From contig OY804579.1 in assembly GCA_963680875.1 (NCBI GenBank), positions 82,387,095 through 82,451,094 of the forward strand: a stretch of DNA of 64,000 nt, in the 5' to 3' direction. Origin of the DNA: Bathymodiolus brooksi (taxonomy: Eukaryota; Mollusca; Bivalvia; Mytilida; Modiolidae). Below are positions 1 to 11,313 of this stretch, piece by piece. Within the stretch, counting starts at the first letter, position 1. Each line of letters starts with the position of its first letter. A program made the translations under genes and the position numbers. The notes beneath the pieces were generated by a model. The model ran no database searches. It was not told where the DNA came from and saw only the letters and a program-made list of their open reading frames with translations.

Positions 1-51
1 ATGCACATGGAAAAGGCAAAATAAATCAGCGTTCAGGAGGACACTTTCAAC

Positions 52-548
52 AATTATGTCACCACACACCATGAACAGAGACTTGATGATCTTCTCTTCA
101 TGAATGGATTAGTTAGAAAACGTGTTCCTGCAGATGAGAACTGTTTCTTCCAGTCAGCATTACCACACATTCATTCCCTGCTCACGGTTCAAGAATTATG
201 AAGATCATTATGTGGTCACATAGTTTAAAAAGCAGAAAATTATGTTGGTATACCCAAGAAAACCTGGACTGTATCATGTTTAAGTACAATGTCGAAGATG
301 AATTCAGAGTTCTCAAAGTAGGTGGTACAGCCAAACGAGGACGCACTGCCAAACCACAAGAACTGACAAGGAAATATACATCGAGACAGAAGATATCAGC
401 AGCCAAAACGAAAGACCTTGTCAGCTTATGCAGAAGTGGTATCATCCCATCTGAATACCACGATTATTACAAATCATTGCCCTCAAGCAGTAAAGTAGAT
501 GACAAACTAGCTGACACCGATGCTGAAGAGGATTCTGATCAAGAATGA
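52..548 (+). pseudogene. OTU-like protease fragment joined to an uncharacterised C-terminal tail (degenerate)
   Basis: Bases 52-201 read as a peptide containing GLVRKRVPADENCFFQSAL. This resembles the catalytic-Cys region of OTU-family deubiquitinases, whose usual form is a PADGNCFF-type motif; here Gly is replaced by Glu. The frame stops at 199-201, and downstream sense-like text (an LCGHIV..AENYVGIPKKTW string) is interrupted by further stops and shifts. From about 290 another frame runs to a stop at 548 and ends in a charged tail; it holds KDLVSLCRSGIIPSEYHDYY, a tail I associate with repeat-borne invertebrate proteins of unknown function. The true start lies left of the window or is lost. 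OTU identity is inferred from one motif, and His and Asp partners are not visible. Most likely a decayed mobile-element ORF, not a host gene. Confidence 0.45.
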
Positions 549-1613
549 GACTAAGAAAATAACAGTGGTGACATAAATGACTGGTTTAATTAGATTGCAT
601 GATTAGTTTAGGGGTTCTTCTATATATTGTATTAGAACTGTAGACATTATATTCCTGCATTAGATATAGTGCATACAAATTTGACTGTTATATGATATAT
701 ATTTTGTACTTTGATTTTATACTAATTTTCTTTTGAGATTTACAGACAGTATTGAATTATTTCAATAGGATTTAGCATAATTTTATCATAATGATATTTT
801 GAAACCATTAAGGTATTCCTCAGATTTCAGTGTTCAAAATCATGTTACTACTGTCTAATTCAATTTTCAAAAGAGCTGTTGAAAAAAATTTTAAACTATT
901 TTATGATATCATTCATACAGACAGACATCTAATAGTTATTGTGGTTGAAATATAATTTTACTGTGATATATGATTACAGTATTGATGTTTTAGCTTATAT
1001 AATTGATTTTAATTGCTTTTAGATTCATTGGAAATTATCCTGAAATATTTTGGTTTTCAAAAAATCAATGTTTACTTTAATAGAATGTTTTAACTGATGA
1101 ATACTACAATTCGGTCATTATAAAAAGATATTTCAAATTAATTTTTCATTTGCTGCCATAACGTATTTTTGCTTACTTTTATTTGGTTGATGAAAGAAAC
1201 ATTATTCATATTAATGTTAGGGAGCCAGAAAAGTGTATCCTAAGATGTTATCAAAATGCCTTGCACACACCTGTTTAATCTTTTAGATAAACAAATCAGC
1301 AGACAGTCTTATCAGCGGTTACTGTAGTATGGTATTAACATCTGGAAATTATCAATGTAAATAGTGCATGTCTACTTAGTGTATAGATAAAAAGTGTTAT
1401 TAAATCAATATGCTGATTATTAGAAGTAAATTGCATATATAATCATAACATTTATTGTGTTATTTACTTATAAAATCATTTTGGTAACACTACATTATCA
1501 GGCGTAGTCATAAGATTATATTTTGTAATTCCTAAAAAAGATGAAATATTAAGATACGACAGTATGGCACTAACCCCTCGATATGTACAATCGCTGCATT
1601 GGATTTATATAAA
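549..1613. other. AT-rich stretch, no gene seen
   Basis: Very AT-rich, with stops in all frames and no recognisable coding similarity, RNA gene or tandem repeat. It may be the 3' part of the element carrying the OTU-like fragment, but nothing in the sequence proves this. Confidence 0.5.
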
Positions 1614-1710
1614 ATGGTCCATCTCTTATCAGCTGTCTTTAAAGGGGTAGCGATGCTATCGCAGGGTAGCATTCACTGTAGACAGGAATTAATTAATCTA
1701 ATCTCATATG
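1614..1710 (+). repeat. Left copy of a ~97-bp direct repeat
   Basis: This segment (begins TGGTCCATCTCTTATCAGCT, ends near AATCTAATCTCATA) recurs in direct orientation at 2538-2635 with about one visible difference. The two copies bracket the 1719-2510 repeat. They could be terminal direct repeats of a compound element or products of local duplication. Confidence 0.75.
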
Positions 1711-1718
1711 TAAATAGG

Positions 1719-2510
1719 GGAGGTCACCGTGCTATGTCAGAGTGCAGCAAATACCAATTGTTACTTCGGACTGACTACGTAAGACTGAGAGAGAAAAATG
1801 ATCATTTATATATTTATTCACATATACTATCTTACATTGCCCTTAGGGAATCATCTCAGCTATATATTTTGAAACCAAAGATTCTTGTGCCGTCGATTGT
1901 TTTGACGGCTGTTGTAAGACAATCGCTGCCTGCGAAACAGTGGTTGACAGAATCTCGACGGATTTCTACTGTTAAATGTGAGAATTCTTGTCTCGTCGAG
2001 TACTCTGACGCTGTTGTTAGACAACTGCTGCCTGCGAAACAGTGGTTGACAGAAACTCTACGGGTTCTCTACTATCAATTTGTAATGTAATGAAATGTTA
2101 GATTTCATTGATTAAATATTAAGTTGAATAGAACTTGGGGGATAAAATGCCATTTTATAAGACTGACCAGTGATACAATGCAAGGAATGGCTTGGTGGAG
2201 CTGAGATAAACCCTCACATGCGAAATGAAGGCGGGTTGATAGGGGAGGTGGTGGGAAAATTATTAACATGCGACACAATCACTGCTTATAATACGAACGA
2301 AACAAGAAGACTGAATATCGTTATCTTATCAAACATCTGCAAAAGTAATTACTACATTTCTAACGATCCCAAAGAGATACATAATTTAAACTGTCTGTCG
2401 TTATCAGTACTACCAGAAGACATCAATTCTCAACAGAAAATCATTCATTTATAGAATGTATGAAGACTGATTATAAACCCAACTTATTTACAGTAACTAA
2501 GCATTTATAA
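1719..2510. mobile_element. Composite dispersed repeat (modules A and B), probable non-autonomous relative of the DIRS-like element
   Basis: Module A (1719 to about 2187) matches 6479-6950, and module B (about 2262-2508) matches 11064-11313. Here they are separated by only about 70 bp; in the second copy about 4.1 kb of DIRS-type coding sequence lies between them. Module A holds an internal imperfect duplication of about 100 bp, with two copies of CTGCGAAACAGTGGTTGACA near 1930 and 2032. This copy is either an internally deleted derivative of the DIRS-like element or a repeat into which that element inserted elsewhere. Open frames across it (1599-2090, 2170-2454) show no protein similarity I recognise. 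Confidence 0.6.
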
Positions 2511-2537
2511 TCAGTTTAATTAACCTGAATGTATGTT

Positions 2538-2635
2538 AATGGTCCATCTCTTATCAGCTGTCTTTAAAGGGGTAGTGATGCTATCGCAGGGTAGCATTCA
2601 CTGTAGACAGGAATTAATTAATCTAATCTCATACA
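2538..2635 (+). repeat. Right copy of the ~97-bp direct repeat
   Basis: Near-identical to 1614-1710 in the same orientation, lying just outside the right end of module B. Confidence 0.75.
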
Positions 2636-2789
2636 TAAGAACTATCTTTAAAAAAAAGATGTACGACGAAGCAAAAATATTATATTCTTCTACGAACAGT
2701 ATTTCACTGAAATAACCTAAACATATTGGTTTTATAGGATTTGATAAGACACGTAAATCCTTGCATCCTACTTAATGTGCAAGGAATCG

Positions 2790-3266
2790 TTAATAAATAG
2801 TAACAGCGTCCATCTTGGCCCGAGGACAGGACTGCCAGACAAAATTTAGAAAGGAGATCTCCAAAGGATTATTTTAGCAAAGCTTGAATCCAATTGGCCC
2901 AGTAGTTTAAGAGGAAAAAAATTAAACTTTCATCCACCGTTTCTGTTTTCTGTCTGGATTGCCGGAAACAATTTTGAAAGGGGGTCATCAAAGGACTAAG
3001 CAAAGTTTAGTTCCAATTGGCCCAGTAGTTTCAGAGATGAAGATTTTTTTAAATTCCATCCTCCTTTTTTATTTTTAGTAACAGCGACCATGTTGGATGG
3101 AGGTCAGGACTGCCGGACACAATTTTGGAAGGGGATCACCAAAGTTTGGTCTTAAGTGGCCAAGTGGTTTCAGAGGAGAATATTTTTAGTAATTGTGTAC
3201 GGATGGACGACCGACGCAAAGTGATGACAAAGGCTCACCTGATCCTTTGAGTCAGATGAGCTAAAG
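2790..3266. repeat. Three diverged tandem units of an interspersed repeat
   Basis: Three imperfect units of roughly 130-180 bp each carry a GACTGCC(A/G)GACA-like core, a CCAATTGGCCCAGTAGTTT-like box and a run of A/T. The block ends in a GGCTCACCTGATCC / CAGATGAGC inverted motif at 3233-3260. A short related piece (AACTGGTTTAATGGTTTCAG) occurs near 30800. No coding capacity. Confidence 0.55.
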
Positions 3267-4888
3267 AAAAAAAGGGGTGCATATTATTTCCTATCCATGG
3301 TAAAATCTCAAAACATTCATGGCTTCAACAATTACTTCTTAATATGTAATAGATGAAATGGCACTTTCTCAGAATTTAATACCCCCAGTCGCTCACCTAA
3401 AGATTACATAATACATTGAAAATAAAACTTTGCGACATATAATACTTTGGTTAAAGAGAATATCTCTTAAATTTAAAGTTTAATACAGATATACCATTAA
3501 AAGTAATCATATTATGAGTTATACTCGAACTCTCTTTGTCTGTACGGGGCGTAGGACGACGGACGCAACCAATCAGAAAACTACTAAATGACTTGCTTAT
3601 TACAAGTGCCTTAAATCCGATTTGATTATTACAAAGTGCTTTAAATCCGACATGCTTATTACAAGTCAATGATTTTCCTACTCATTTGTATCTGGGGTCC
3701 GGGTCCCTTATATTTGGAGAAATCAGCGCGTAAATGATGTGAATTGGGAAAAGATGGGAAGAGCAATACATTTATTAGTTTGGAGGTCCAGTAATAGAAT
3801 AGCAATCATACTGTACCAAGGTTAATGCCAACAGTAACAAATTCTTGTGATGAGGAAGAATGATCACAAAACAGTTCACAAAACTTACATAAATACCCTT
3901 GGTGTACCACACTGTCATATAGCCATGGGTATTCTTGTTCATTTTGCATTGAACTGAACACCCTGGCATCTGGTACCATGACCTCTGGAGCACAACTGTC
4001 CGAATCAGAGTGACAGTCAGATTGCGATTATCAACATCATCACTATTTGCACTATTTACATGTTGTTGGATGTCATTTGAAGCTGTGTTAGGTAATAAAT
4101 AACTTGAATTGGTTGTTTTTGGAGTGACATTCGCAGTGGTAACAAGGCGTTCAGCTTCTGGGCATGCTGTATCAGTACTTAGTGTCGGTGACCGGTAGGG
4201 TTGACTCCACCTAATCCCACTTTATTTCTAAATTCATTAAAGAAATCTAAAATTTCAAGTGGGAATAGCTGTAATTATTGTATAAACAATGTGCAAACAT
4301 TGGGGCTTAGGGTGTATAAACAAAAACTCATTAACTTCAGGTAAACCTTGATTAGAGAATGGAGAACTAATATATATTAATGTATTATTTTTATTCTAAT
4401 AAAAAAAAAACATACAGATACATACATGAATAAATGATATCTCTATCAATACATTTATATTTCAACATCCATAGAACTTATTATTTATTTTTTAAACTAC
4501 ATGAAATAATAAACAAGCATGTCTTAGCTATACATGTTTGTTACTATTTATTTTGTAATGAAATTCTTATGATTCATGTTTTTTTTCAAAGGTACAAATA
4601 TTTTTTAAAAGGTATTTTACTATTTATGTCATACTTGATTTTACTCCATATGAAAAAAATGTTTCATTCCAATTTCTAATTTTTATTAATAACACTTACT
4701 TCACTCAAATATTTTCCCTTTTTCTGCAATATTTGATATAAAATACAGGTACATCACATGTAATAATTAATAAAGATACTAATTGCAAAAACAGCATAAT
4801 TAACTGCAACAACATCTATTGGAATACCTGGAATAGTTTTTTTTAATGGGATTAGATAGACGACATCACCGGTACAGTAGTGGGTCGG
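3267..4888. other. Intergenic, no supported gene
   Basis: No recognisable gene. At about 3590-3655 there are about 2.5 direct copies of a ~30-bp unit (TTATTACAAGTGCCTTAAATCC-like). Around 3960-4200 the minus strand shows short Ser/Asp-rich reading with frequent stops, too weak to call. The rest is AT-rich. Confidence 0.4.
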
Positions 4889-5683
4889 TCCACAGGCACT
4901 TGTTTCATTCAAAAAATATATGCCCCCTCCTCTTCCTTACTTCAAGGTAAACATCTGCCCTTTACCCCTTCCCCACTTCGCCTCAAAATTTTTCGCTAAT
5001 TTGTGATCCTTTCGCTGACCCAATTATATTGTTACACTCCCGAGATATTTCTCTTTTCGACTGCCACATTTAAATATACCTACCGGGCCCCCCTCAGACG
5101 AATTGGACAAGAATATTCAGCGAACGTCGCATTTTCTATTTTTCAGTCATTGAAACGGATACAGTCACTTCCGGTCCGTTCTAAGTTGATTTGGAAACTA
5201 AAAAAAAGGGTTTTAAAAATCAAATGTCAGTAATTTGGAGTTGAACATATTTTTATAATCTGCATTGTAACAATTATCTGTATTTTAAAGGCTTACTTTA
5301 CATTTGACAGGAGATGGTCATGATGGCATTGTTACACATGGCCGGTCTAGAGAATTCCGAATGCATATGAAAAATCCAGCGCAAACGGGAAGTGGCTGTA
5401 TCCGTTTCAATGACTTAAATTTTCACCAAGCCACTTTTGCTGAATATTCTTGTCCAATTCGTCTGAGGGGGCACCGGTAGGTTATATTTAAATGTGGTAG
5501 TCGAAAAGAGAAATATCTCGGGAGTGTAGCGATATAATTGGGTCAGCGAAAGGATCACAAATAAGCGAAAAATATTGAGGAGAAGTGGGGAAGGGGTAAA
5601 GGGCAGATGTTTACCTTGCAGTAAGGAAGAGGAGGGAGCATATATTTTTTTAATGAAACAAGTGCCTGTGGGTCGGACTCACT
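4889..5683. repeat. Long inverted repeat, ~300-bp arms with ~200-bp spacer
   Basis: The left arm (about 4889-5180) is nearly the reverse complement of the right arm (about 5382-5683). Matching blocks include CACAGGCACTTGTTTCATT, the purine-rich segment facing CCCTTTACCCCTTCCCCACT, and CAGACGAATTGGACAAGAAT. A ~30-bp block near 5135 differs between arms. A transcript across it would fold into a very long hairpin. The 76-aa frame at 5003-5233 lies inside an arm and is not credible as a gene. The type could be a foldback element or a head-to-head repeat insertion; no target duplication was identified. Confidence 0.8.
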
Positions 5684-6478
5684 TCAAAGCACAAATAGTT
5701 TCACTAGCTTTATTAACGTCATCAACCTCATTTTTCTCCTGGGGGAAGTAAACAAAAATGTAATCCAAAGGATTCAAGTTACTTGTACTTGCTTCCATCA
5801 TTACTGATCAATATCTTAGCAAATTATTTAGAATTATGCAACATCGTGACATTTTTATTTTTTACTTTAAAACAATAATTCGCGTATTCCGCTTCATCAA
5901 CTGTTTTCCGTTTTTAATTTCCAATGAATTGACAAAATATCAAGCAAAGTAAATCACATGACATATTTACTATTTTTTATTAAAATTTTATATTAAATTT
6001 ATTTAAATAAACATTTATTCCAAATACTACAGATTTCCGCTTTCGTTTTTCTGAAGCTTTATCGCAGTCCGGTAAACAAATCAAGCGACCCAATATACTG
6101 TACTGGTTCCTGGTATCTTGTGCGCAGTATTTCGCTTGGTTAATCAAAACAAATAGAAACCAGGTCATGAGGTGAAATTGTTCGACTTTTAATTTTCATT
6201 TTAAAAAGCTTTTATTAACCAGTTTTTACGAATAATTTTATCTCCATGCTATTGGGAAATCCCCCCCCCCCCCCCCCCCCCCCCCCATTAAATTGGGGAA
6301 AAAACTGTGTTCACATTGGGGCCGATATTCGTCCCAAAAAAACGCAGTCGGAAAATCACTGCAAGTATCTTAACTCCGTTCTCCAAACTCTTACCAAATT
6401 TGTATTATTCTCCAATCAAACAGCATCCATAGCAAAAGTAGGTCAAAAGCGATCGTATACGACTTCGTCGAAAAAGGG
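5684..6478. other. Intergenic with 26-base poly-C tract
   Basis: No gene seen. An uninterrupted run of 26 C residues occupies about 6261-6286, and runs like this are prone to sequencing and assembly length error. The open frame starting at 6246 is created by this run. Confidence 0.5.
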
Positions 6479-7561
6479 GAGGTTACCGTGCTATGTCAGA
6501 GTGCAGCAAATACCAATTATTACTTCAGACTGTCTACATAAGACTGAGAGAGAAATATGATCATTTATATATTTATTCACACATACTATCTTACATTGCC
6601 CTTAGGGAATCATCTCAGCTATATTTTGAAACCAACGATTCTTGTCCCGTCGAGTGTCTTGACGGCTGTTGTAAGACAATCGCTGCCTGCGAAACAGTGG
6701 TTGACACAGAAACTCGACGGGTTTCTACTGTTAAATGTGAGAATTCTTGTCCCGTCGAGCGAGTATTCTGACGGCAGTGGTAAGACAATTGTTGCCTGCG
6801 AAACAGTGGTTGACAGAAACTTTACGGGTTCTCTACTATCAATGTGTAATGTAATGAAATGTTAGATTTCATTGATTAAATATTAAGTTGAATAGAACTT
6901 GGGGGATAAAATGCCATTTTATAAGACTAACCAGTGATAACATGCAAGGAATGAGCATTGCTCAGATGAAGATCCCCGGAGATTTAGCTGAGTAATCCCC
7001 CAAGTTGTAAGATAATGATTTGAAAAGGGGGAGTGAGGAGCCTTCATAACGCAAGTGTGAAAAGGTAAATAATCGAAACAATAATATGTACACATAGAGT
7101 TAATAAAATGTAATGAATTGTTCAGAGACTGACGCCAACACAGTATAAAGTGAAAACGAAAAAACATCTCTCTTCAAATGGATGAATATTTAACATTTAA
7201 ACGTCTTAAAATTAAAAAAAACTGTCACTTATCCTATCGGATAAAAATATCAATTACAATCCATCTCTATTAAAACAAATGTATATAATAAGCTCACATC
7301 TTCCTCAGAAAAACAGGCACTGTTCACATGTCTAATTATGACAAAACAATACTCCTAGTTCATCCTCATAAATATTGAAAGTACCAAAATAAATCCGTCT
7401 TCAATGATGGAAGTCACAAAGTATGTTCTGAACTCAGTGTTACACACTAAAGTTAATATCAGTAAATGTCGTTAATAAATAAAGTGAAAATTTATTTGTG
7501 TTCATTAAAAGTGCATAAACTAAAAAGTTACGATGTCAAATCTCTCGTTATCACTGCATGA

Positions 7562-8059
7562 AGAATTACTTAGACAGTGTCAAAGCCTTATGTGCTTTCT
7601 GAATTGTTTCTTTAGATGTTCTGATGTAGCGGCAATAACTATCTGATGACCAACGACCAAGAGTTTTAATGAGATGGTCTTGAATGTTAACAGATCCTGC
7701 TGAAGTACTGGCACCAATGCTAAAAGAGTGTCCGTTGTAAAGAGTCGAGTTGTATCCACAAATGTCAAGAATATGTTTCAGACTTGTGATGAAAAATTAT
7801 CTGTCTAAAGCACATCCATCTTCTTTAATGAACAACGGATCTGAAAGGCAAAAAGGTGTTTCTCTACCCCTCCTGACTGCCAGGTACTGTTTAATGGCAT
7901 ACGTTTACCTATCCAAATAACACCATTTGATGCTAAAAAAGAAGTATAAGTACGATATCCAACATTGTAAGTCTGATATGTCCTTGCTGATAACACGTTT
8001 TGCCATAAATATGATACTGTAGATTTTAATGCAACATTAATCTGGAGATTGGCGGACAC
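7562..8059 (-). pseudogene. DIRS tyrosine recombinase, internally deleted and mutated
   Basis: An N-terminal piece (8059 to about 7860, with WQNVLSARTYQTY and a SFLASNGV string) is followed after a frame change by the C-terminal catalytic core. That core reads IKEDGCALDR, a TAA stop, then FFITSLKHILDICGYN, LYNGHSFSIGAST and LGRWSSDSYCRYIRT. This matches the DIRS YR signature with the final YIRT nucleophile Tyr. The box normally reading HSFR is HSFS, so the second catalytic Arg is replaced by Ser (AGC codon near 7715). The part carrying the first catalytic Arg and the Lys is not visible, so an internal deletion is inferred. The enzyme cannot be active. Confidence 0.8.
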
Positions 8060-9627
8060 CTGTAAGGTACTTCGTCTGCCATAGGGGCAAGTGTCTTGAA
8101 GCGATCTAACTGCAAACGAGAAAGAGAATCGCTTATTTCATTTGTAACTCCTGGCACGTGTTCAGAACGAAAACATAAATTATGTTTGCATGCATACCAC
8201 ATAAGCATACGCATAAGTCGCATAATATACAAACATTTTGTTCGTCCTTTATTTGCAATATATACAGTGGTTTCGTTATCACACAAAAATAAAATGCGTT
8301 TAGTAGTCCACAAATATCCCCACAAAACAGTAGCGACAACAAATGGATACAATTCTAAGAATGACATGGAAAATTTATTTTTGGTCGACGTTGGAAGATC
8401 CTCCGGCCAAGGAGAGCAAAACCATTTTCTCTTAAAGTAACCACCGTAACCGACTGTTGATGACGCATCTGTATATAATCCCATGTCAGTGGCACGAGTG
8501 TAATTAGTGTCATAAAACATGCTTATACCATTCCAACTACTTAACAAAAATGTGTGGCAGAAACGCAGATCTATACGACATTCGTCGCTTAAAAATACTT
8601 TATCTTTTAAGCCGTGAACAGTTGTTGATAGTGAAATAAGGTAAGACACGAATGATCGACCCGCAATTATCACTCGCGTGGCAAAATTAAAATGTCCCAA
8701 AAGCTATAGAAGTTCACGTTTACTACAAACGTTCCTGTTCAAAAACTGCTTTATGAAATTACAAATGCGTATTACTTTCTCCTGTGGTAATCGGGCCTCC
8801 ATTTTTTCCGCATCAAGAATAATTCCCAAATATTCAATGACTGTACAAGGACCGACTACTTTATGCTTAGCAAGCGGAATATTGAGTCGTTTAAAAAGTG
8901 TAGTCATTAACGCCATAGTTCTTTCTGCACAAGAGTCGGGTCTATCTATAGTCAAGAAATCATCTAAAAGATAAAAAAATAAATTCCACTTTAAAGACGT
9001 TCGTAGCAATCCAGCAAATAGCTCTGGATAAATGATAAAAAATAATCGGCGAGCTTCTACAACCAAAAGCAGTCTGTTGAAAAAATAATATTTGTTATCC
9101 CATTTTATACAAAATAAATGCCCATGATCTCTACGGATACCAAGCTGTTTGAACAAAGCGAAAAACGACCAAATTCCAGTATAACTTTAATAGCATTGTC
9201 TATTTTTGCATACGTCAACGAACATTCTTCTTTACAAATTAAATCGTTAATACTGCTAATATCGTCGGTATCATGGGGGGCCGATAAATCCAAAATTAAT
9301 CGTTTTTTCTTAGAATATTTCCCTTCTGCTAATCCTAGAGGGCTTACTCTGTATCTTTTAAACGGTGGTATCTTGTAAGGACCGGACAAAAAACCTTTCT
9401 CGCATTCTTTGTCAATCAAATCTTTGACAATAGCAGGCTGTGAACGAGCTGAAAAGTTATTTCTGCATTCAAAGGTTAATAAATCAGCATTCGTAATCAT
9501 AGTGTCAAACCCGTTGCGTATGCCATTACACACATAATTTACAAATTCAATGTCTTGATGTGTTTGTAATAATTTGCGTAACTTAATGACATTAATAGGT
9601 GAATTTTCAATAAATGGAATAAATTCT
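8026..9627 (-). pseudogene. DIRS reverse transcriptase / RNase H, frameshifted
   Basis: The RT part begins near 9627 and carries RYRVSPLGLAEGKYSKKKRL followed by ILDLSAPHD, the conserved fingers region of DIRS RTs. A frame change near 9150 leads to FYLLDDFLTI (catalytic LDD box) and then the primer-grip-like IEYLGIILD. The segment between ILEFG and HLFCIKW, where motif A with its catalytic Asp should lie, is shortened and has no KTDI.DAF-like string. RNase H follows from 8700 with LYTDAS, SFLELYP, LCDNETTV and HVPGVTNEISDSLSRLQ, which keep the expected acidic residues and the DSLSR signature at the DIRS RH end. Non-functional because of the shifts and missing motif A. Confidence 0.8.
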
Positions 9628-9629
9628 AG

Positions 9630-10800
9630 TCATTTCTTTTGTTCAGAGACCGTGGACATTCTTTTGCCGCTATTGTTCTTTTGATGAGCAGAAGAACTAG
9701 TTTTGTTGCAATTAAAAACTGTATAATTTAGAAAACATGAATTGCAAATATGTGGAAACGAGCAGGCTGATCTGACACAACTCTTTAGGCTATTATAATT
9801 ATTGCATACTTCTTTCCCATCATGGACAATTCGTGTTCTTCCTCTCCTATCAGTGCGATCAGAATATTGCACTTTTCGCCGAGACAGATCAAGACGGTCT
9901 TGATTCATAGAAAAAAGTGGGCAAACATTTGTAGCATGGTCAATAGCATGACATATTTTGCAGACATCTGGCCTTGCGTGTGGAGCTAAAAGTGTTAGAA
10001 GATCATTATCTTTTACCCCCAGTCAATTGTAACCTTAAATTCGCGAAGGGCAGTTGTGGCTTTGGCAGAAAATAGTTTGTGATTGTCATAGAATTGTTCT
10101 CCGTAGCTCGTCTCGATCTGCATAATATTTGCTAGATAGCAATCCAATTCCTCGCTCCGTTGAGTAAAAACTCTACACAAAACGCATTTGTATTTGCCAA
10201 ATGCGCATACAAATTCCTTTAGAGGCAACGATTTATGCAGCCGTGGATCTTTCTTTCCTGGCAAATTAATTTCAAGTCCGATGCTTGTATGTAAAGAACT
10301 AGCAGTCTGTACAGACTCATAATCTTGCATCAATAAAGCGGCTAAATTGACATCCCTACCTTCAATTATTTGCTTTTGAAGTGTGGGTGAGATAATATCC
10401 ATGAACGGCAAAGAAGAAGATGGTACTCCGTTTATTGTAGCCGTAGCCAGTCGGATCCCCGAGGTGGAACACCATACCAATTGTACAAAGTAAAGTTGTC
10501 TTGAGAATTCGTGCTTCTGCTCTCTTCATCATTTCCAGGTATAATTCTAGGTAATTCCGGTCGTGGTCTTACAGCAGAAGAGTTTACCTGATTGACATTA
10601 AATGAGTCCATTGAATTCTTAAGTCCTGCAACAACTTCAGTTAAATTACCAAGTAGCCGGGGTATATCTCTCTCCGGTGTGGAAATTTCAGCAACTTCCG
10701 AGCTTGGCGAATTACTACCCATAAGTTCATTAGAAACAACTTCCGAACTTAGCGAATTGTCACGTATAGGTTTATCCGAAACGGATTTAACATTATCCAT
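9630..10800 (-). pseudogene. DIRS gag-like region with zinc knuckle
   Basis: Three minus-strand frames read in order. 10800-10432 is an acidic Ser-rich N-terminus. 10480-10013 carries a gag core with EFVCAFGKYK and SEELDCYL, ending in TIDWG. The frame then shifts at a G-run and continues as KDNDLLTLLAP and CKICHAIDHATNVC, a CX2CX4HX4C zinc knuckle (about 9975-9935). Another Cys/His cluster, CNNYNSLKSCVRSACSFPHI, lies in 9908-9630. This fits the nucleic-acid-binding structural protein of DIRS elements. Broken by at least two frameshifts. Confidence 0.65.
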
Positions 10801-11313
10801 ATAATTGTTTCAAAACAGTTTTCGTTAAATTTGAAGTAATGTTGATCCCATTTTTAATAAAAGTTCTTCTTTGAATTTAGAAGCTGACCACATATTGCAC
10901 TTGTCGAATAAGGAGAATACCTTGCAGACTTTTTTTGTCGACGAGAGGCCAAAGTCCAAACCAGAACTGTTACACATTTAAGTTGTTATTAAAAACTGTT
11001 TCACAACATTTAAAATGTTGTTAAAAGTTTATATCATAGTATAAGATATTGTCAGATAAACAATTATTAACATACGACACAAGCATTGCTTATAATACGA
11101 ACGAAACAAGAAGACTGAATATCGTTCTCTTATCAAACATCTGCAAAGGTAATTACTACATGTCTAACGATCCCGAAGAGATACATAATTTAAACTGTCT
11201 GTCGTTTTCAGTACTGGCTACCAGAAGAAATAAATCCTCAATGGGAAATCATTCATTTATAGGATGTATGAAGACTGATTATAAACCCAACTTATTTACA
11301 ATAACTAAGCATT

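Larger units (their letters stand above)
6479..11313 (-). mobile_element. Degenerate DIRS-type (tyrosine-recombinase) retrotransposon with flanking modules A and B
   Basis: Read on the minus strand, the order is module B (11313-11064), gag-like frames (10800-9630), RT/RNase H (9627-8026), tyrosine recombinase remnant (8059-7562), non-coding sequence, then module A (6950-6479). This gene order and the linked RT-RH-YR set without an aspartic protease or DDE integrase are diagnostic of DIRS elements. Every coding part carries frameshifts, stops or deletions, so the copy is dead. An inverted pair, AACTTGGGGGAT near 6897 and ATCCCCCAAGTT near 6995, sits at the inner edge of module A and may be part of the terminal or internal complementary structure DIRS elements use for circularisation. 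Element ends are inferred from the match to 1719-2510. Confidence 0.75.

Noticed and set aside
6246..6560. 104-aa protein with a poly-Pro start
   Set aside because: Created by the poly-C tract running into module A of the repeat.
7580..7768. 62-aa minus-strand frame over the recombinase core
   Set aside because: It is a shifted frame; the real frame gives GHSFSIGAST and GRWSSDSYCRYIRT.
8096..9378. Plus-strand ORFs at 8096-8440, 8678-8974 and 9118-9378
   Set aside because: Antisense shadows of the minus-strand DIRS RT/RNase H, which has clear catalytic motifs.
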